NCBI GenBank assembly: GCA_913063265.1
Contig: CAJXZG010000033.1
Coordinates: 1 to 49,883 of the forward strand
Direction: 5' to 3'
Length of the DNA: 49,883 nt
DNA from: an uncultured Prolixibacteraceae bacterium
GTDB lineage: Bacteria > Bacteroidota > Bacteroidia > Bacteroidales > Prolixibacteraceae
A program made the position numbers and the translations under genes. The notes under the pieces are model-generated. The model was not told where the DNA came from. It saw only the letters and a program-made list of their open reading frames with translations, and did not search any database. Below are positions 34,287-43,062 of the stretch, piece by piece (position 1 is the stretch's first letter; each line of letters opens with the position of its first letter).

Positions 34287-35636
34287 TTGAAAAATTCTAA
34301 TAGTAAATTATCTCGCAGGTTAGGACTTTTTCCCGTAACAAATATTGTTGTTGCCAATATAATTGGTGCAGGAATTTTTACAACTTCCGGATTTATAATG
34401 GATTACCTTGGAAATCCACTATTAATGCTGATTTTATGGTTAGTCGGAGGAATTATAGCATTTTGTGGTGCAATAGCTTTTGGTGAATTGGGTGCTACAT
34501 TCCCTGCTGCAGGTGGTGAATATCTTTTTATCTCAAAACTTTTTAATCCTTTGATGGGATTTTTAAGTGGCTGGTTATCGCTGATAGTTGGTTTTTCTGC
34601 TCCAATAGCTGCATCAGCAATTGGCTTTTCGGAATATCTGGTACTTGCTTTTCCTTCTGTAGAAACTTTTTTTTCATCTTCAGGATTTTTTTCAGGAGTG
34701 GCATTAAAAAAGGCCCTGGCCATTACAATTATTCTGGTTTTTACTTTAATTCATTCAAAAGGAATTGTGTTTGGTTCAAGAATACAAAACATATTAACTG
34801 TTTTGAAAGTATTGCTTATCGCTGGTGTTGTTGGCGCAGGCTTTGCTTTTGGTGAAGGCAGTTTGGTAAATTTCAAAAATAATGAGAACTTAAGTTTTTC
34901 TTTTTCATCATGGAAATCGATAGGACTATCGTTAATGTTTGTAATGTTTGCTTACAGTGGATGGAATTCAGCAACATACATCGGTTCCGAAATCAGAAAT
35001 CCTAAAAAAGTAATTCCCGGATCCTTATTAATTTCAACACTGATTGTTACGGTGCTTTATATTCTGTTTAACCTGTTTTTTGTTTATGCACTTTCACCGG
35101 ATGAAATTAAAGGAGTGCCTGAAATTGCAGGATTGGCAGCAGGGAAAGCATTTGGTGCTTTTGCCGAATCTGTTATTTCTTTGTTCATATCCTTTGCACT
35201 GATTTCTTCACTTAGCGCATTTATTATTTTGGGACCTCGGGTTTATTATTCAATGGCAAAAGAAGGTTACTTTTTTCGCTTTGCAGCTAAGGTAAATTTG
35301 AAATATAAAGTTCCTGTAGGAGCGATAATCCTGCAAAGTTCAATCGCAATAATATTAGTACTTTCCGGCACATTTGAACAGATTTTGGTATATATGGGTT
35401 TTTCTCTCGGAATCTTCCCGATTCTGGCCGTTTTTGGTGTTTTCAAATTAAGGCATCAGGGAAAAAGTGCTTTAAAACTTCCCGGTTATCCCATAGTTCA
35501 TTTAATATTTATAGTTACCGGAATTGCTATTTTGGTCCTCGCATTTTTTGAAAGACCATTGGAATCTTCAATTGCAATTCTTACCGCAATCTCAGGTATA
35601 CCGGTTTTTTATTGGTTTAAAAAGAAAGAAACTTAA
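34287..35636 (+). CDS. APC-family amino acid permease
   Basis: 449-residue membrane transporter of the amino acid-polyamine-organocation superfamily. The first helix contains VVANIIGAGIFTTSG, the unwound GxGIF substrate-binding motif. About 12 helices are visible, along with conserved segments such as FGELGATFPAAGGEYLF and FAYSGWNSATYIGSEIRNP. The start is TTG; there is no ATG before the first conserved helix. The substrate cannot be predicted. It converges with the PlsC gene with only six bases between. Confidence 0.93.
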   Translation: MKNSNSKLSRRLGLFPVTNIVVANIIGAGIFTTSGFIMDYLGNPLLMLILWLVGGIIAFCGAIAFGELGATFPAAGGEYLFISKLFNPLMGFLSGWLSLIVGFSAPIAASAIGFSEYLVLAFPSVETFFSSSGFFSGVALKKALAITIILVFTLIHSKGIVFGSRIQNILTVLKVLLIAGVVGAGFAFGEGSLVNFKNNENLSFSFSSWKSIGLSLMFVMFAYSGWNSATYIGSEIRNPKKVIPGSLLISTLIVTVLYILFNLFFVYALSPDEIKGVPEIAGLAAGKAFGAFAESVISLFISFALISSLSAFIILGPRVYYSMAKEGYFFRFAAKVNLKYKVPVGAIILQSSIAIILVLSGTFEQILVYMGFSLGIFPILAVFGVFKLRHQGKSALKLPGYPIVHLIFIVTGIAILVLAFFERPLESSIAILTAISGIPVFYWFKKKET

Positions 35637-35642
35637 TATTTT

Positions 35643-36386
35643 TCAATTCTGTAATAAGCCTAACATGTCATCAATTTGTCCCTTCACCCGGTTCTGAATT
35701 TCTTTATGGTCATTACCCGAAACCGGAGTCCCAAATCTAATATCAACTTTTGTAACAGGTTTGCCCATCTGCCGGAAAAAATGAGGGAGAAAAGTCTCTT
35801 TACCCACCCATGCATCATCTTCGTCTTTGTAATTTATAGCCGCTGGGATTACCGGAATAAGGGCTTGTGAAGCAATTTGAAAACTACCGTTCTTAAACTT
35901 TTTTGTAAGTGGTCCTTTATAAGTACCTCCTTCAGGGAATAGAATAACCGGGATACCATTGTTTACGGTTTCTTTTATCCTGTTCATAGTTTTTATAAGA
36001 CTCTTTATTTCAGAACGATCTACAAGGATGAGGTTGGTAATTTTTGCTCCCAGTTTTCCCATCGGCCAGTTTTTTAACTCAGCTTTACTTACCATTGTGG
36101 CAGGAATTAATGAGGCAACAACAAAAATGTCGAGGTAGCTTCTGTGATTGGGCATTAAAATAAAATTTTCAATTTTGGGAAGTTTGTTGTGTTTCATTTG
36201 AATACCTAATATAAATAAACAACTTTTCCCCCAGGTTTGTAAAACCCAATGTTGTAATTTATTACTAAATCCTTTGGTAATCAGCCAAATCCATCCTATA
36301 ACTGCTACATAAGCCGAAATAAAAACAACAAAAATAAGTCGCAATAAAGCAAGTGGGGCAAAAAGTACAATTCGAAAGGTTCTCAT
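35643..36386 (-). CDS. 1-acyl-sn-glycerol-3-phosphate acyltransferase (PlsC)
   Basis: 247-residue lysophosphatidate acyltransferase, making phosphatidic acid at the inner membrane. There are two N-terminal hydrophobic segments (about 6-37). The catalytic HX4D is in MPNHRSYLDIF (H81, D86). Other features are ILVDRSE and the substrate-binding LFPEGGTYKG. Classical spacing and length make this the more ordinary PlsC of the three acyltransferases in the window. Confidence 0.92.
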   Translation of the reverse strand: MRTFRIVLFAPLALLRLIFVVFISAYVAVIGWIWLITKGFSNKLQHWVLQTWGKSCLFILGIQMKHNKLPKIENFILMPNHRSYLDIFVVASLIPATMVSKAELKNWPMGKLGAKITNLILVDRSEIKSLIKTMNRIKETVNNGIPVILFPEGGTYKGPLTKKFKNGSFQIASQALIPVIPAAINYKDEDDAWVGKETFLPHFFRQMGKPVTKVDIRFGTPVSGNDHKEIQNRVKGQIDDMLGLLQN

Positions 36387-36492
36387 ATTGAGGAAAAAAC
36401 TAAAAGGGTATTCTTTTGGATAAATATAAAAACTAATTTTGGTTGTTTTGATAAGTACACTTTTAGATTTTATGAACCAGAAATAATAAGAA

Positions 36493-37290
36493 ATGAGTTT
36501 GGATTATTTAAAAATCAATAAAAAACTTTGGAACGACAGAACCGAAGTTCATTTTCAATCAGATTTTTATAATGTTGAGGCATTTATCAAAGGGAAAAAT
36601 TCTCTTAATAAAATTGAATTGGATTTGCTTGGAAATATCGAAGGAAAAAGTGTTTTGCATTTGCAATGTCATTTTGGTCAGGATACACTTTCGCTTGCCC
36701 GGATGGGAGCAAATGTTACCGGTGTAGATTTTTCAGAAAAAGCGATGGGAAAGGCAAATCAGTTAAAGGAAAAATTAAATCTAAATGCCCGATTTATTCA
36801 GAGTGATGTTTACAATTTAAAAAATACACTGGATAAAAAGTTTGACATTGTATTTACTACATATGGAGTATTGGGTTGGCTGCCCGATATGACAAAATGG
36901 GCAAAAACAGCAAATCATTTTTTAAAACCAGGTGGAAAGTTAATATTGGTTGAGTTCCATCCGATAGTCTGGATGTTTAGCTACGATTTTAAAAAGATAG
37001 AATACAATTATATGGATTCGCCACCGATTATTGAAGAACTGGAAGGTACTTACACGGATAGAAACGCCGGAATTAAAAACAGTTCAGTTTGCTGGAATCA
37101 CGGATTAGCAAGTGTAATCAGTTCATTAATAAAGTCAGGTTTAAGAATTAAAGATTTTCAGGAGTACGATTATTCACCGTACAACTGTTTTGAGAATACT
37201 TTAAGGTTAAAAGAGAACAAGTTTCAGATAAAAGGATTGGAGAAAAAGATTCCGATGGTTTATTCAGTAGTAGCGGATAAAAGTAAATAA
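36493..37290 (+). CDS. Class I SAM-dependent methyltransferase
   Basis: 265-residue methyltransferase with the SAM-binding motif VLHLQCHFGQDTLSLARMGA (about 54-73) and GVDFSEKAM, then FDIVFTTYGVLGWL and FLKPGGKLILVEFHP as later core motifs. It belongs to a widespread family of uncharacterised methyltransferases, and the substrate is not evident. Its start lies 107 bases from the divergent PlsC gene, and it is followed by a strong terminator. Confidence 0.88.
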   Translation: MSLDYLKINKKLWNDRTEVHFQSDFYNVEAFIKGKNSLNKIELDLLGNIEGKSVLHLQCHFGQDTLSLARMGANVTGVDFSEKAMGKANQLKEKLNLNARFIQSDVYNLKNTLDKKFDIVFTTYGVLGWLPDMTKWAKTANHFLKPGGKLILVEFHPIVWMFSYDFKKIEYNYMDSPPIIEELEGTYTDRNAGIKNSSVCWNHGLASVISSLIKSGLRIKDFQEYDYSPYNCFENTLRLKENKFQIKGLEKKIPMVYSVVADKSK

Positions 37291-37311
37291 GGATTTAAAA
37301 GTGGGAGTCTA

Positions 37312-37342
37312 AAAAACCGGTTGAAATTATCAACCGGTTTTT
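37312..37342 (+). terminator. Terminator of the methyltransferase gene
   Basis: 13-bp stem AAAAACCGGTTGA/TCAACCGGTTTTT with a 5-base loop, 22 bases after the stop and ending in a T run. Confidence 0.88.
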
Positions 37343-37506
37343 ATTGTTTCTGACGTGCCTGAAAAACATTTTGATTATCAGTGAAATGCAGGTATTTTGT
37401 CTTTTGGATCAGTTGAGGGATTGGTTTAGTTTAGTGCTGTTTATTAATGACTGAACCTCGCTGTTTTTTCCAAAAAAAACTAATTCAGGGCAGTTAATGT
37501 TTTTGC

Positions 37507-37540
37507 AAAAGAAGCCGGTTGCATAACCAGCTTCTTTTTT
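37507..37540 (-). terminator. Terminator of the T9SS cargo gene
   Basis: Stem AAAAGAAGC-x-GGTT with complement AACC-x-GCTTCTTTT and a GCAT loop. The odd pair (37516/37529) is a G-U pair on the minus strand but C-A on the plus strand, favouring use by the leftward gene. The T run is stronger on the plus strand, so it may act in both directions. Confidence 0.7.
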
Positions 37541-37750
37541 AAATTTTGAAGACATTATTTACTTATACTTTGTTTGTAATATGTGATTGAATAAAATACC
37601 TATTTTTTGTATATCACTTTTCCCATTGAAATATCTTCGTCTAATATTAGTTTGTATACATACATGCCTGAATTTATTTCGTTAGGATTATATTCAATTT
37701 TATTCATTACACCGGCATCAACCTGTTGCTCCATTAACCTTTCAATTAAT
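37526..37750 (-). repeat. Direct repeat copy 1 (3' end of the T9SS gene)
   Basis: About 225 bases covering half of the terminator, the 3' UTR and the last roughly 50 codons of the T9SS cargo gene. Aligned by eye with 42241-42464 it shows about 15 differences and one single-base gap (about 93% identity), in the same orientation, 4.7 kb apart. Confidence 0.9.
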
Positions 37751-40700
37751 TGTCCGGCGACATTGTAAAGTTCAAGAATTGCATTGGCATCATTTGCCGA
37801 AACAAACTCAAAGTTAAGTTTCTCACTAAACGGATTTGGGTAAACCTTCAAATCATTGGTTTTAATTCCAGGAGTTTCTTCAATATTGGTAACTGTCATG
37901 TTATCAATAACTCCTGATTTTCTAATGTCAGAAACTAAATTTTCTGTACCGGAAGTAGTCAATAAATTGTACGCTATTGAGAATGTTCGGGAACTGGAAG
38001 CTGTATTTTCATCATTTAATAAAATATAATAGGTTGTACCTCCATACATATACATTGATCCATAATTGCCATTAGCGGTGTGATAGATATCATCAATACA
38101 GGTCCAACCCGTAGAAGAACAACCTCCACTTGCCGGTTTAAACATAAAGTCTACGAAATAATCTCCGGATGCTGCAGATATGTCTATACTGTATGTTCCT
38201 GTGTAAGGAGCAGTAAACTGATAAATCTGTTCGAGTCCTGTACAGGTATATCCACAGGCACTTGTTCCTTGCCATAATCCCTCCCCGATACTATTAAAAG
38301 TTTTTGAATATCCTAATCCTGCAATTGTAATTATGTTGCTGCATGGATCGGGAGCTTTGATATAAAATGTTTGGGATCTGTAAGTAGTACTAACAGCATC
38401 AGCCAGGATATAATATGTTGAACCTGCATACATATACATAGAACCGACAGTCCCTGCAGTGCTGGTTGCACCAATACAATCCCAACCGGTTGAGGAGCAA
38501 CTATATGCTGACTTGATTAAATAACCCACATACCAGTTTCCTGTCGTTGCTGAAGTTGTCACCAGGCTATAGTTGCCGGTTACCGGCGCAGTGAATGCAT
38601 AGATTTGTTCCTTTCCGTTATAAGTCCATCCGCAGCCAGAAGTTGTCCAGACACCGGTGCCACTTCTGCTAAATGTTACGGCATTTGCAGGCCCGGGTGC
38701 GTCAATTGCGATAATATAGTCACATGGATCCGGAGTTGAAGTATAAATATGGAACGTCTGGGAACTGGTTGTGGATACTTCGGCATCCAATCGGATGTAA
38801 TATTCTGTCCCAGCAATCCAATCCATTGAACCATATGTTCCGGTACTGATTACATCAGATATACATGTCCACCCTGTCTGAGAACAACCTGCACTTGCCG
38901 GTTTCCAGGAGTAGTCAATAAAGCTTCCAGATGCAGATGTTACTATCACATTATATGTTCCGTTTACTGGTGCAGTAAAACTATAAATTTGGTCAGCACC
39001 GGAACCAGCCCATAAGCAAGCAGTATACCCCTGCCATACACCAACACCGGTAGTACTGAAAGTTTTAGAATAACCGGATCCTGTTCCAGTTATAGTAATA
39101 ATATTGTCACATGGATCAGGATAAGTAATATAGAAGGTTTGGGATCTGGAAGTGGTACCTTCAGCATCTGCCCGGATATAATAAGTTTCTCCTGCTGTCC
39201 AGGACATTGCCCCCTTGGTTCCAGTCGAGGCTACATCTGCGATACATATCCATCCAGTCTGAGAACAACCATCACTTGTCAGTTTCCAGGAATAATCAAT
39301 AAAGCCTCCGGATTGTGCCGTCACCTCTAAATGATATGTTCCTGTATAAGGAGCGGTAAAGGTATAAATTTGGTCTGCCCCTGTACCGGGCCACCAGCAA
39401 GCAGTGTTAGCTTGCCAGAAACCAAAACCAGAGGCATTGAAAGTTTTAGAATTACCGGAACCAATACCTGCTATTGAAATAATATTATCACAAGGATCAG
39501 GTACTGGAGTGTAGCAACCATGAATTGAATAAGTAACATTTGAAGAAGAAGAACTTCCAAAACTGGTTGGCATACCATCTGAATATGTTGCACTTATTAC
39601 ATATGCCGTTCCCGGGGTACTTGTTGTGGTGTATCTGATGCCCGGTTGATTCTCAAATACCCATGCCAGCCAAATCGTTTGTCCCGATGATACCGGTACA
39701 GAACTTAGCAGGTCAACCTTTTGCCACCCTTCCAGGCCACTGACAGCAGTTGTTGAAGTTACCCCCAAACGTTCTCCAGGTGCACCGGAAGCATCATCAT
39801 AAACACCCATTAACATGTTTCCTGTACCTCCGTTATGATATAATACGATGCTCTCTAATAAACCTGACTCGCTGGCAGTGACTGGAATTGCCCTTCGGTC
39901 GTTCGCACCCGAATTAAAGTTATAAATATCAGTATTCCCCCATGTATTATCACATAACAAGGGAGGAGGTCCCGGAGAATAACAACAATATATTGAATAG
40001 ATGTAATCTGCAGTAGAAGAAGTTCCAAAACTTGCAGGCATACCACCTGACCATGTTGCAGTGGATGCTGCCCTTCCGGGAGTACCTGCAGTATAGCGGA
40101 TACCGGGATTGTTTTCAAATACCCATGCCAGCCAAACGGTTTGACCGGGAGTTACAGAAACAGGACCAGTCAGGTTCACCTTTTGCCACCCTTCAGAGGC
40201 ACTCACCGGGGTTGAAGATGTAACACCGATTCTAGTACCTGGCAGGGCAGAAGCATCAGAATACACCCCCAGAATCATATTTCCGGTACCCCCGTTATGG
40301 TATATTGCAATACTTTCAATAGAACCTGATTCTGTTGCAGTAACGGGAAGAGCCCTACGACTGGCACTTGTAGAAGTACTGCTAAATACATTTGTATAGC
40401 CCCAGGTATCATCACAAATAGATCCTGAAGATATTGTGAATGCAGCATTACTCTGATCAACAGGACTTCCATCTGTATCGCTAATTCGTATCAAGCAGTT
40501 TGCAGATGGTACATTTGGAACAGTCCAGGCATAGGTTCCATCATCAGGAGTACTTGCTGTTTGAGTTGACCAGCTTGCTCCGTTATTAGTAGAGTATTCT
40601 ATTTTAACTGTCCCACTTGTTCCTGAAGAGGTCCAGGTAATACTTTGGCCACTACCAACTTCCCAGCTCTCACCACCGTTAGGAGAAGTCACGGTTAAAG

Positions 40701-41859
40701 ATTCTGATAAATCAGGAGTATAGGTACAATAAATCGAGTAATCGTAATTCGCAAATGTTGTAGTCCCCATAATATCAAACATATCCGGTATACCATAAAT
40801 GTAATTTGACCAATTTGTTGCGTTAGCCCTGGGAGTTGTACCTGATGTATACCTTATTCCCGGATTGCTTTCAAATACCCATGCCAGCCAAACGGTTTGT
40901 CCTGATGATACGGATACTGGACTAATTAGATCTACCGTTTGCCAACCCGCTGAACTACTTACGGAAGAAACCGCTGTTATGCCTATTCGTGCAACTGGTT
41001 GACCAGGTACACCCATATATTCATCGGTATATACACCCAGCTGAACACCGCCCGAACCTCCATTGTGGTAAATGGATATACTCTGTATTTGACCACTCTC
41101 AGTAAAAGTTACCGGAATGGCCCTTCTATCAGAGTAGGTGGAAGTTGAACCGAATACTGTCGTGTTGCCAAGTGTTTTGGTTCCAGAACTTTCAACAGCT
41201 GTAATATTATCTATGCTCCAACCACCACGATACCAGCATTCTGAAGCAACGTCTCCTGGTCCGGTTATGCGAAGACAGATTCTTTTAACAATATATCTGG
41301 GATCATTTAGCCATGAAGCATTCCATGTAAATTGATAAAGTAGATTAGCTGTAAGTATTTCATGGAATACAAAATTAGATCCGTCATGTTCCGCAAAAAG
41401 TTTCTCTTTGTTTCCATCATTGGTATCAATAACTTTGACTTGAAGCTGAATGTAAAATTGATTTGGCAAATCACCCCAGCATGGAGAATACAACGATCTC
41501 GTGACATCTAAACTGTAACCTTCAATACCTTGCCAGTTAGAATTTGAAGATAAATCAGGAGATTCCAGATAAATATCATTTTGATCTGTACTGCCTATAA
41601 GTAATGAACCGGTAGAGGCGGTCAGCGTATTGCTAACATTTGATAATGAGTACCCCACTAAAGGAGTAAATTTAACCTGACCTGATGTAGTATACATTTG
41701 GTCAAGTGTCCAACCTTGCGTCGTTCCGTCATTAAAATTAAATGTTTGAGCTTTAGGAGCGTTTGGATAAATTCCGGAAAGTAAAATTAAAAAAGCAAAA
41801 ATCACAGAACTTAACCAATTTATAAGATTATGATTGTTGTGAGTAGATATAGTTTTCAT
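37600..41859 (-). CDS. Large secreted multi-repeat protein with T9SS type A sorting domain
   Basis: 1419-residue cargo of the type IX secretion system. The ATG at 41859 is chosen because a signal peptide follows (hydrophobic 14-30, cleavage near APKA/Q at 37); the frame extends to a TTG at 41910. Order: N-terminal beta-rich domain (about 38-225). Three related modules of about 150 residues follow (about 230-385, 485-640, 640-785), each with RRAIPVT or RRALPVT, YHNGG and GQTxWLAWVFE. An Ig-like module, TSPNGGESWEVGSGQSITW (about 390-480), lies between the first two. Then come four modules of about 128 residues starting DPCxxI (about 786-1300) with YxFTAPxxGxY, resembling pre-peptidase C-terminal-like domains. 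The sorting domain is LKVYPNPF to the basic end VIYKK (about 1333-1419). No catalytic domain is evident, so adhesion or carbohydrate binding is a guess. Likely exported to the cell surface. Confidence 0.88.
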   Translation of the reverse strand: MKTISTHNNHNLINWLSSVIFAFLILLSGIYPNAPKAQTFNFNDGTTQGWTLDQMYTTSGQVKFTPLVGYSLSNVSNTLTASTGSLLIGSTDQNDIYLESPDLSSNSNWQGIEGYSLDVTRSLYSPCWGDLPNQFYIQLQVKVIDTNDGNKEKLFAEHDGSNFVFHEILTANLLYQFTWNASWLNDPRYIVKRICLRITGPGDVASECWYRGGWSIDNITAVESSGTKTLGNTTVFGSTSTYSDRRAIPVTFTESGQIQSISIYHNGGSGGVQLGVYTDEYMGVPGQPVARIGITAVSSVSSSAGWQTVDLISPVSVSSGQTVWLAWVFESNPGIRYTSGTTPRANATNWSNYIYGIPDMFDIMGTTTFANYDYSIYCTYTPDLSESLTVTSPNGGESWEVGSGQSITWTSSGTSGTVKIEYSTNNGASWSTQTASTPDDGTYAWTVPNVPSANCLIRISDTDGSPVDQSNAAFTISSGSICDDTWGYTNVFSSTSTSASRRALPVTATESGSIESIAIYHNGGTGNMILGVYSDASALPGTRIGVTSSTPVSASEGWQKVNLTGPVSVTPGQTVWLAWVFENNPGIRYTAGTPGRAASTATWSGGMPASFGTSSTADYIYSIYCCYSPGPPPLLCDNTWGNTDIYNFNSGANDRRAIPVTASESGLLESIVLYHNGGTGNMLMGVYDDASGAPGERLGVTSTTAVSGLEGWQKVDLLSSVPVSSGQTIWLAWVFENQPGIRYTTTSTPGTAYVISATYSDGMPTSFGSSSSSNVTYSIHGCYTPVPDPCDNIISIAGIGSGNSKTFNASGFGFWQANTACWWPGTGADQIYTFTAPYTGTYHLEVTAQSGGFIDYSWKLTSDGCSQTGWICIADVASTGTKGAMSWTAGETYYIRADAEGTTSRSQTFYITYPDPCDNIITITGTGSGYSKTFSTTGVGVWQGYTACLWAGSGADQIYSFTAPVNGTYNVIVTSASGSFIDYSWKPASAGCSQTGWTCISDVISTGTYGSMDWIAGTEYYIRLDAEVSTTSSQTFHIYTSTPDPCDYIIAIDAPGPANAVTFSRSGTGVWTTSGCGWTYNGKEQIYAFTAPVTGNYSLVTTSATTGNWYVGYLIKSAYSCSSTGWDCIGATSTAGTVGSMYMYAGSTYYILADAVSTTYRSQTFYIKAPDPCSNIITIAGLGYSKTFNSIGEGLWQGTSACGYTCTGLEQIYQFTAPYTGTYSIDISAASGDYFVDFMFKPASGGCSSTGWTCIDDIYHTANGNYGSMYMYGGTTYYILLNDENTASSSRTFSIAYNLLTTSGTENLVSDIRKSGVIDNMTVTNIEETPGIKTNDLKVYPNPFSEKLNFEFVSANDANAILELYNVAGQLIERLMEQQVDAGVMNKIEYNPNEINSGMYVYKLILDEDISMGKVIYKK

Positions 41860-42220
41860 ATCTATGGCTTTTAGATTATTGATATTTAAATCATTACTTG
41901 ATTGAAGCAACGTTAAATGAAAATGTTAGGGATTTTTTTGGATATTCTGAAAGAAGATTGCTTTGATAAAAGCAATGGGAACATTAACTAATACATTCAA
42001 AATGAAAATAGTATTTATTTAAGTTGAATTACTAAAATGAATTAATTTTTTGAAAAGTAAAGTGATTTTGATTTTCATGACATTGGTTTTTAATTAAACA
42101 ATGTACTGGAAATATCACGTGGTAACCGGGATTGGGAGCTATATCTAAAATTACAAAAAAATACGTTCAAAATCAACAAATTACCTAACTGATTAAAATT
42201 AATTTTAACCTGTCAAAAAG

Positions 42221-42252
42221 AAAGAAGCTGATTTTTTTTAACCAGCTTCTTT
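42221..42252 (-). terminator. Terminator downstream of the T9SS gene remnant
   Basis: Perfect 10-bp stem AAAGAAGCTG/CAGCTTCTTT with a 12-base loop. It is the counterpart of the terminator at 37507 and sits in the same place relative to the remnant's stop codon. Confidence 0.65.
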
Positions 42253-42464
42253 TATAATTTTTAAGATATTATTTACTTATACTTTGTTTGTAATATGAAA
42301 TTGAATAAAATACCTATTTTTTGTATATCACTTTTTCCATTGAAATATCTTCGTCCTGTATTAGTTTGTATACATATATCCCTGAATTTATTTCGTTAGG
42401 ATTATATTCAATTCTATTCATTACACCGGCTTCAACCTGTTGCTCCATTAACCTTTCAATTAAT
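42241..42464 (-). repeat. Direct repeat copy 2 (orphan 3' end of a T9SS gene)
   Basis: About 93% identical to 37526-37750, same orientation. Similarity stops abruptly at 42464/42465 inside what would be the sorting domain. On the other side it runs through the 3' UTR into the terminator. Confidence 0.9.
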
Positions 42465-42466
42465 GT
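42314..42466 (-). pseudogene. Remnant of a paralogous T9SS cargo gene (C-terminal fragment only)
   Basis: Encodes about 50 residues, LIERLMEQQVEAGVMNRIEY to the end DISMEKVIYKK, nearly the same as the end of the intact 1419-residue protein (differences such as D to E, K to R, M to I, L to Q). There is no start codon ahead of the fragment, and an in-frame TAA lies at 42482-42484. Most substitutions are conservative and the frame is intact, so loss of the rest of the gene looks fairly recent. Recombination or deletion of a tandem paralogue is the simplest reading. Confidence 0.85.
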
Positions 42467-42493
42467 TAACGCAAATTCTTGTTAGAAAATAAA

Positions 42494-42520
42494 AAAAGTC
42501 CCTGAAAAACAAGGACTTTT
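42494..42520 (-). terminator. Terminator of tRNA-Cys
   Basis: Stem AAAAGTCC/GGACTTTT with a short inner extension, followed on the minus strand by a run of seven T, 34 bases after the tRNA 3' end. Confidence 0.8.
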
Positions 42521-42553
42521 AAATTCGTTTTGATTTATAGAAATGTAAATATG

Positions 42554-42624
42554 AGGTCTCTGGCGGATTCGAACCGCCGTACATGGTTTTGCAGACCACT
42601 GCCTAGCCACTCGGCCAAGAGACC
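42554..42624 (-). tRNA. tRNA-Cys (GCA anticodon)
   Basis: Minus-strand cloverleaf of 71 bases. The acceptor stem GGTCTCT pairs with AGAGACC. The anticodon loop CTGCAAA gives GCA, the T arm contains GGTTCGAATCC, and the discriminator base is T, as required for cysteine tRNAs. The terminal CCA is not encoded. Confidence 0.95.
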
Positions 42625-42640
42625 TTTTTTATTCGGAGTG

Positions 42641-42670
42641 CAAAGCTAAGAAATTTTGTAAATCCTCCAA
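42641..42670 (-). promoter_or_regulatory. Promoter of tRNA-Cys
   Basis: Minus strand: TTG (42668-42670), 19 bases, then TAGCTTTG (42641-42648), which ends 16 bases before the tRNA. This is the best full match to the Bacteroidota TTG-N19-TAnnTTTG consensus in the window. Confidence 0.75.
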
Positions 42671-43013
42671 CAACATTCTGCTGAAAAGAATCTATCAGCG
42701 TAATTTCTGCCAGTTGGAATTCACATGGGTGTTACTCTTCTCTGACAAACGGTTGGAATTAATTGATTTTGGATTTTCCCCCTCTTTTAGTTCGCGTTTA
42801 CGTCCATCGTGACACCTGCCACGGCACGCTCCTTCATTCAAAATATTTGTAATCGTAAACATCGGTTAATGGTTTTATTCTTCGATTCGAAAATACAAAT
42901 AATTTGTTCGAATAATTTTATAATAATCAGGATTTGTTTGTATATTAAGTATTTAATAACATGAATAAGAAATACAAATTGTTAAACTGTTAACTGATAA
43001 ATTGCGAAATTGT

Positions 43014-43056
43014 ACTACTACGACTGTGCACTGCAACTGTGACTAAAAACTGCCAT
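43014..43056. repeat. Short ACTG-type near-tandem repeat
   Basis: Units of 6-7 bases beginning ACT (ACTACG, ACTGTGC, ACTGCA, ACTGTG, ACTAAAA, ACTGCC) directly behind the folB stop. It resembles degenerate short repeats seen between genes in other Bacteroidota. Confidence 0.4.
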
Positions 43057-43062
43057 TTCCAA

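Larger units (their letters stand above)
37291..37599. other. Convergent intergenic region with two terminators
   Basis: 309 bases between convergent genes. It holds the terminators at 37312-37342 and 37507-37540 and the left end of the 225-bp direct repeat. Nothing else is seen. Confidence 0.6.
41860..42553. other. Intergenic region with gene remnant
   Basis: 694 bases between the T9SS gene and tRNA-Cys. The left part (41860-42220) is AT-rich and apparently empty apart from the unseen promoter of the T9SS gene. The right part holds a terminator, the 225-bp repeat with the gene remnant and the tRNA terminator. Confidence 0.6.
42625..43062. other. Non-coding region between tRNA-Cys and folB
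   Basis: 438 bases. The left end is the tRNA promoter. A somewhat GC-richer patch lies at about 42785-42835. Near the folB end is a short ACTGyn-type near-tandem repeat (43014-43056). No gene recognised. Confidence 0.55.

Noticed and set aside
37960..39500. Regularly spaced similar DNA blocks about 385 bp apart, at first like a repeat array
   Set aside because: They are the DNA of four in-frame protein modules (DPCDNI type). Unit length is far too long for CRISPR and there are no constant short repeats with spacers.
39139..40223. Several plus-strand open frames opposite the T9SS gene
   Set aside because: Overlap a long, clearly coding minus-strand gene and show no recognisable protein features.
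41860..41910. Upstream extension of the T9SS gene to a TTG
   Set aside because: The ATG at 41859 is followed directly by a normal signal peptide; the extension adds 17 polar residues in front of it.
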